Positions 60,184-64,000 of a stretch of DNA of 64,000 nt are shown piece by piece. This DNA is from Bolinopsis microptera. Taxonomy: Eukaryota; Ctenophora; Tentaculata; Lobata; Bolinopsidae. The notes under the pieces are model-generated. The model had not been told where the DNA came from and searched no databases. It worked only from the letters and a program-made list of their open reading frames with translations. The stretch is taken from contig NC_087083.1 in NCBI RefSeq assembly GCF_026151205.1, positions 1,116,001-1,180,000 of the forward strand, written 5' to 3'. Position numbers and translations under genes: made by a program. Every line of letters begins with the position of its first letter. Position 1 is the first letter of the stretch.

Positions 60184-63100
60184 TCAAGACTTCCTCCTCG
60201 TTTTAACGTTGATACAGTCCACTATAAGCCATCCTACTCCAACCACTATTATCACACACCCCATCCATCTGAAAATATCTTCACTGTGACGTTTATATAA
60301 TTAACATTTTTTACAAATCGTTGACATAAACAATAAAAGACCTCAAGATAATAAGTTAAATCTTAGTCCGGTACCATACATAACAAGATAACAGTCAGAT
60401 ACCACTATATAACAGATGCTTCTATTATATATAATATATATAATATATATATTATATAGCAGTCACACCAGCTCATGTCAGGTGTCATCCTGCCTCCTGG
60501 TTATAGATGAAATGAAATGAAATGAGGTATTTATATCCCGCTCATATGATTAACCAACAACACAAGGAAGGTGGTTAACCATGTCAGAGCGGCTGATTGT
60601 GAGTGATGTGAGCAAAAGTGTAAAAGTGAACTAAAGTATAACTCAGCATAAGGCAAAGACAAAATTAAAACATCTTTTATTGTAAACCACACTAAACTAA
60701 ATAGAAGCAGAAACCATACAGTACATGTAGGTATAATAAAGGTAAGTACAGTGACATAATCAATCAAGAAAGAATCAGATCCAAGTAAGTAAGGGATCAA
60801 GGCATAAAATGGAGTGCGGTAAAAAATAAAAGCCAATGTGTCTTGCAAAGTGAAGACAAAGGAAAGAAAAACATCAGAACTGATTATATAAATGATTCTT
60901 TAACATTCGCTTGAAACAGTTGGTATCAGTAATACATCTCAACATCAGGGGAAGAGAGTTCCATGCAATCGGTGCATGGCTTGAGAAACGTCTGTCATCA
61001 ACTTTGGACCTTTTATTCTTTGGTACCTTGAGCATGAGATGGTCATCAGGTCTCTTCGACCTGGTCATGGTCATGGTGTTTGAGAGTTCTTTATCCACTA
61101 CATCCACATCCAGTAGTGCTTTGAGGTAATCAGGTGCAGTACCGTGAACTGATTTTTGGGTTAAAAGACAAACTTTAAAGAAGATTCGTTGGTCTATAGG
61201 GAGTATGTGGGCCTTCTTATAGAAGGGAACCAAGTCCGTGGTCCTCTCTTCTATGTTATAGATGAAACGAACTGCCCCATTAAGGGTTGATCTAAGTTTG
61301 TTCAATCTGGTCTTGGGTAGATTCATGTAAAGAGAATTACAGTAGTCTAATTTAGATATGACCAGTTGTTTCACCAGCATCAATTTAATGCCTTCATCCA
61401 GGTAACGACCAATGGTTCTTAGATTCATCATTGTCCAGCTGCATTTCCTTTTGACATTATTGATCTGTCTTTCCATATTTAGAGTTTCATCAAATTTGAC
61501 ACCCAGACTCTTCCAGCTGTCTCCTTTACACTCCGTAGGCAGAATTTCAGTGCTTCCAAATTGCAGTCTGACACAGAGTTCACACTTTTTTAGAACATGG
61601 CTCTTTCCTAACACCAGTAGTTCTGTCTTTGTTTCGTTCAGTTTCATGTAGTTGTTCACCATCCATGCTTTTATCTCTGCAAGACATTTGTTTGTTCTGT
61701 CTTGGACATCAATAAACTGTACCACACGGTTTGGTTTAAATGAGATGTACAGTTGAGAATCATCTGCATAGAGCTGTATAAAAACTATACTTCGTAAGCT
61801 GCAAGATTAAATCATTCTAATATGTAAATATGAAGTGACTGATATCATTGGCCCCCCCCCCCTGATATCTACTAACCTCGATATCGGGGACTGGTGAGAA
61901 ACAGCTATAGCCCACGTAGCTACACCTATCATTATCAGAACAAGACCAACAAACATTGCCATCCTGTCACGGTAATATTGCTTCTGAAATAGTGAGGGAG
62001 CTAGTGTTACGTGCACATTAATGAAGATTTTGATTGAGAATTTTAAGTCCCATGAAACTAACTGTGACAGAGAAGGTTGGTCAATTAAGGTAGAATATGA
62101 CGTCACGTGAGGGGAAGTAATTAGTATGACGTCACGTGAGGGGAGCATAAGGTCACGTGACACAACTTACCGCATAATCAACTCTAGTCTGATGTACAGG
62201 AGTGGGGAGAGGGGGACGGGCAGTGTTCTTCATGGCAAGGGCGGGGTGCTGTTCTGCTGCTATCTCCCAGGCGGGGCGGTGTTGCCGTCTCACTTCATCA
62301 TCCTCCTCGTCTCTGGGGAGGGGGAAATTTTGGTCACACAACACGGAACAAAGAAGGCTGTTTGTGAGATATTTGAGCTGCTCGGTTAGTTTCAGTAAAC
62401 AAGACGGGATATATTTGTGAGATATTTTAGCTACTATGTTACTTTAGATGTGCAGGTATGTTAATCTTGCACGTGCCAATTATATCTGCATACCGGGATC
62501 AGTGATAAATATGGCGCCGCAGTTAGATCTGAAGAATTTAGTTTAGTATTTCTTTCATTTTTAATTGTGGCATACTTCTAGTAATTTATTTAATTATACA
62601 ATGCCTATAATTAAAAATGGCATTGGTATGTTTGGCCTATCACCGCCATCCCACCTGGTACTGGTAGCGACAGTGGCTTTGTTATGACGGAGCTACGGAT
62701 ACCACTGGTGATTGTGCGAAAAATACCACAACATTTATTACGTAACATGTGAAGTGTGAACGACCCCTTCAAGATGTATTCCGGGTAAAATAGAGAAATT
62801 CTCCCAAATAATAGGAGGGTTCTTAATCTAAAGCAGCGCAAAGAAGACGCTTGCAACAAGTCACGCGGGGTGTCCAACCCCAAAAACCGATTTTACCTCA
62901 AATTCCCATTTTGGGGTTGGGTTTTTTGGGGTTTTTTCCATCGTTTTTGTAATTTTTCATCCGATTATTTCAAAACCCAAAAATGCATAAAACAAATGAA
63001 ACATATTATTATAATTGATAATGGGGATGATGGAGGGTAACATATAATGTATAACTTGGTCTCAAATGAATGTAGGTGTAAATAATATCAATCCTAACAT

Positions 63101-63949
63101 TTTTTCTAATAATAGGGTTTTTAAATGCGCCTGAGGTCAAAACAGCGAAACATTCAGTCTCAACCATGCCTTTAAAAAAAAGTTTAAAGTTTATGGCAGC
63201 CTAGACACCCCCAAGTTTTTTTCCCTTTATAGAGCTGCACGCCACATATGTCCAGGTTCATTACCCCCCTAGTTACTTTTAAGATTATTCCTTTTACTGC
63301 TGAATAAACTGATTATCAGGACAGATCGAATTACTATAACGATAAAATAAAATAAAAGTTAAATATTACATACTATATTTTCATACTTGATTAGTTTAAA
63401 TTACGCCCAGCTCCGTCGACACGGTTACAGAAAAACTTGATAAACCGGTTTTGATAGATGAGAATTTGAACCCTTGCCAAATTGTAGGGTATCAACAAAT
63501 TGTAGGGTATCAACAAATTGTAGGGTATCAACAAAGGGGTTGTTGCAATCGGCTGGACCCCAAAATGAAGATTGTTCTTTTAACCTACTTAACTAGTTAA
63601 CTTAACTATAAGATAATTATATTAGCCCTAAGGTGTCGTATCTTTTAGTCTTTATAAATGTACTAGAATAGTACAAGTGCTTCCTTGTCTAAATCAGCTT
63701 CCTTAGCGAAATAAACTGGTTTTTCCGGATCTTAAACGGGTTAGCAAAGCTTTGGAATATAATAACCATATATCACGTTTTAGTGATAGTAGCGTTAATG
63801 TTATGTGTTTTACTGTTACATTCGACTTCGTTCGTGTTGTTAATTATTGTTAAGTATCATAAAATATTTTTTTAATGAGACGTATTTGTACGTTTAATCC
63901 TATGATTTATAAACCATAGGATAAACTTACCAATTTCTATAATAGTCAT
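60184..63949 (-). CDS. Small two-transmembrane protein of unknown function
   Basis: Three exons are well supported by phase: 62310-62171, 61983-61877 and 60268-60184. A tiny first exon, 63949-63931 (M-T-I-I-E-I), joins in phase 1 if the acceptor is AG|AC at 62311, giving 116 aa. The N-terminal half is hydrophilic and acidic (D-E-E-D-D-E-V), then Pro-rich (A-R-P-P-L-P-T-P). Two membrane helices follow (M-F-V-G-L-V-L-I-M-I-G-V and C-V-I-I-V-V-G-V-G-W-L-I-V), and a short basic tail K-T-R-R-K-S. Both ends are predicted on the same side of the membrane. No family was recognised. The intron between the last two exons carries an L2/CR1-like LINE. If the first exon is wrong, the acceptor is probably CAG|A at 62312 and the true start lies beyond the window. 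Confidence 0.6.
60505..61800 (-). mobile_element. 5'-truncated L2/CR1-like LINE
   Basis: The frame runs from about 61795 to the stop at 60874 and begins with the RT catalytic box L-Y-A-D-D-S-Q-L-Y (about 61766). It continues through L-N-E-T-K-T-E, L-G-V-K-F-D, L-D-Y-C-N-S-L-Y and A-W-N-S-L-P near the end, the standard order of CR1/L2 RT C-termini. A 360-bp 3' UTR and an (ATTTC)n tail (60508-60525) follow. It is inserted in the same orientation as the surrounding gene. Confidence 0.85.
62313..63930. other. Intron or 5' region of the small membrane protein gene; no other gene seen
   Basis: It contains an 18-bp tandem repeat at 63479-63535 and otherwise AT-rich sequence. The frame at 62611-62883 has no family features and is treated as chance or repeat. 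Confidence 0.4.
63479..63535. repeat. 18-bp tandem repeat, 3 copies
   Basis: The unit CAAATTGTAGGGTATCAA repeats three times head to tail. Confidence 0.9.
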
Positions 63950-64000
63950 GAAATGCCCTACTAAAATTTGGTCAAACTTAGAAGACTTATAATAAAATGA

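Noticed and set aside
62611-62883. 90-codon frame on the minus strand
   Set aside because: No domain or signal peptide, and it does not join the small membrane-protein exons in phase.

Overview
The window is animal nuclear DNA. It is AT-rich, the genes are split by GT-AG introns, and every class of small transposon is represented. A CARD caspase, chains of sushi (CCP) and ephrin-receptor-like Cys-rich exons, an Hsp70/Hsp90 co-chaperone and a TMX-type thioredoxin point to a metazoan. The mix of ephrin-like/sushi secreted proteins, RTE/L2-like LINEs and many MITEs fits a non-bilaterian animal, perhaps a cnidarian. That placement is inference and nothing in the sequence proves it. Exon borders were placed by eye from splice sites, reading phase and protein-family similarity.

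Layout. (1) 1-9.1 kb: end of a LINE, then 14 exons (+) of a modular extracellular protein: six short ephrin-like repeats, one longer one, and seven sushi domains. All exons start and end in phase 1, and an RTE-like LINE (-) sits in one intron. (2) 9.1-19.7 kb: no gene seen, a mosaic of foldback elements, a hAT-type element with 8-bp TSD, two pogo-like elements with TA TSD and SINE-like units. (3) 19.8-39.8 kb (-): a nine-exon STIP1/Hop gene that encodes only TPR2A-TPR2B-DP2 (about 320 aa). Its 16-kb seventh intron contains a secreted farnesoic-acid-methyltransferase-like (FA) domain gene plus sushi exons on the opposite strand. It also contains a 7.4-kb terminal-inverted-repeat element carrying a retroelement-derived ORF and about 5.7 kb of nearly pure purine repeat. 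(4) 40.7-41.4 kb (-): an intronless TMX1-like thioredoxin. (5) 41.7-46.7 kb: a TA-flanked element enlarged by nested LINE and TTAA-flanked insertions, followed by SINE-like and LINE fragments. (6) 49.9-58.9 kb (+): a caspase with an N-terminal CARD-like domain, an intact catalytic His and Cys, and two alternative sets of p10-encoding terminal exons. (7) 60.2-63.9 kb (-): a small two-transmembrane protein of unknown function with an L2/CR1-like LINE in an intron.

The genes do not form a pathway. The main points of interest are the duplicated caspase p10 cassettes, a transposon inserted into a splice donor whose target duplication leaves the donor intact, the nematode-like shortened Hop, and the tandem duplication of exons in the sushi/ephrin-like genes.
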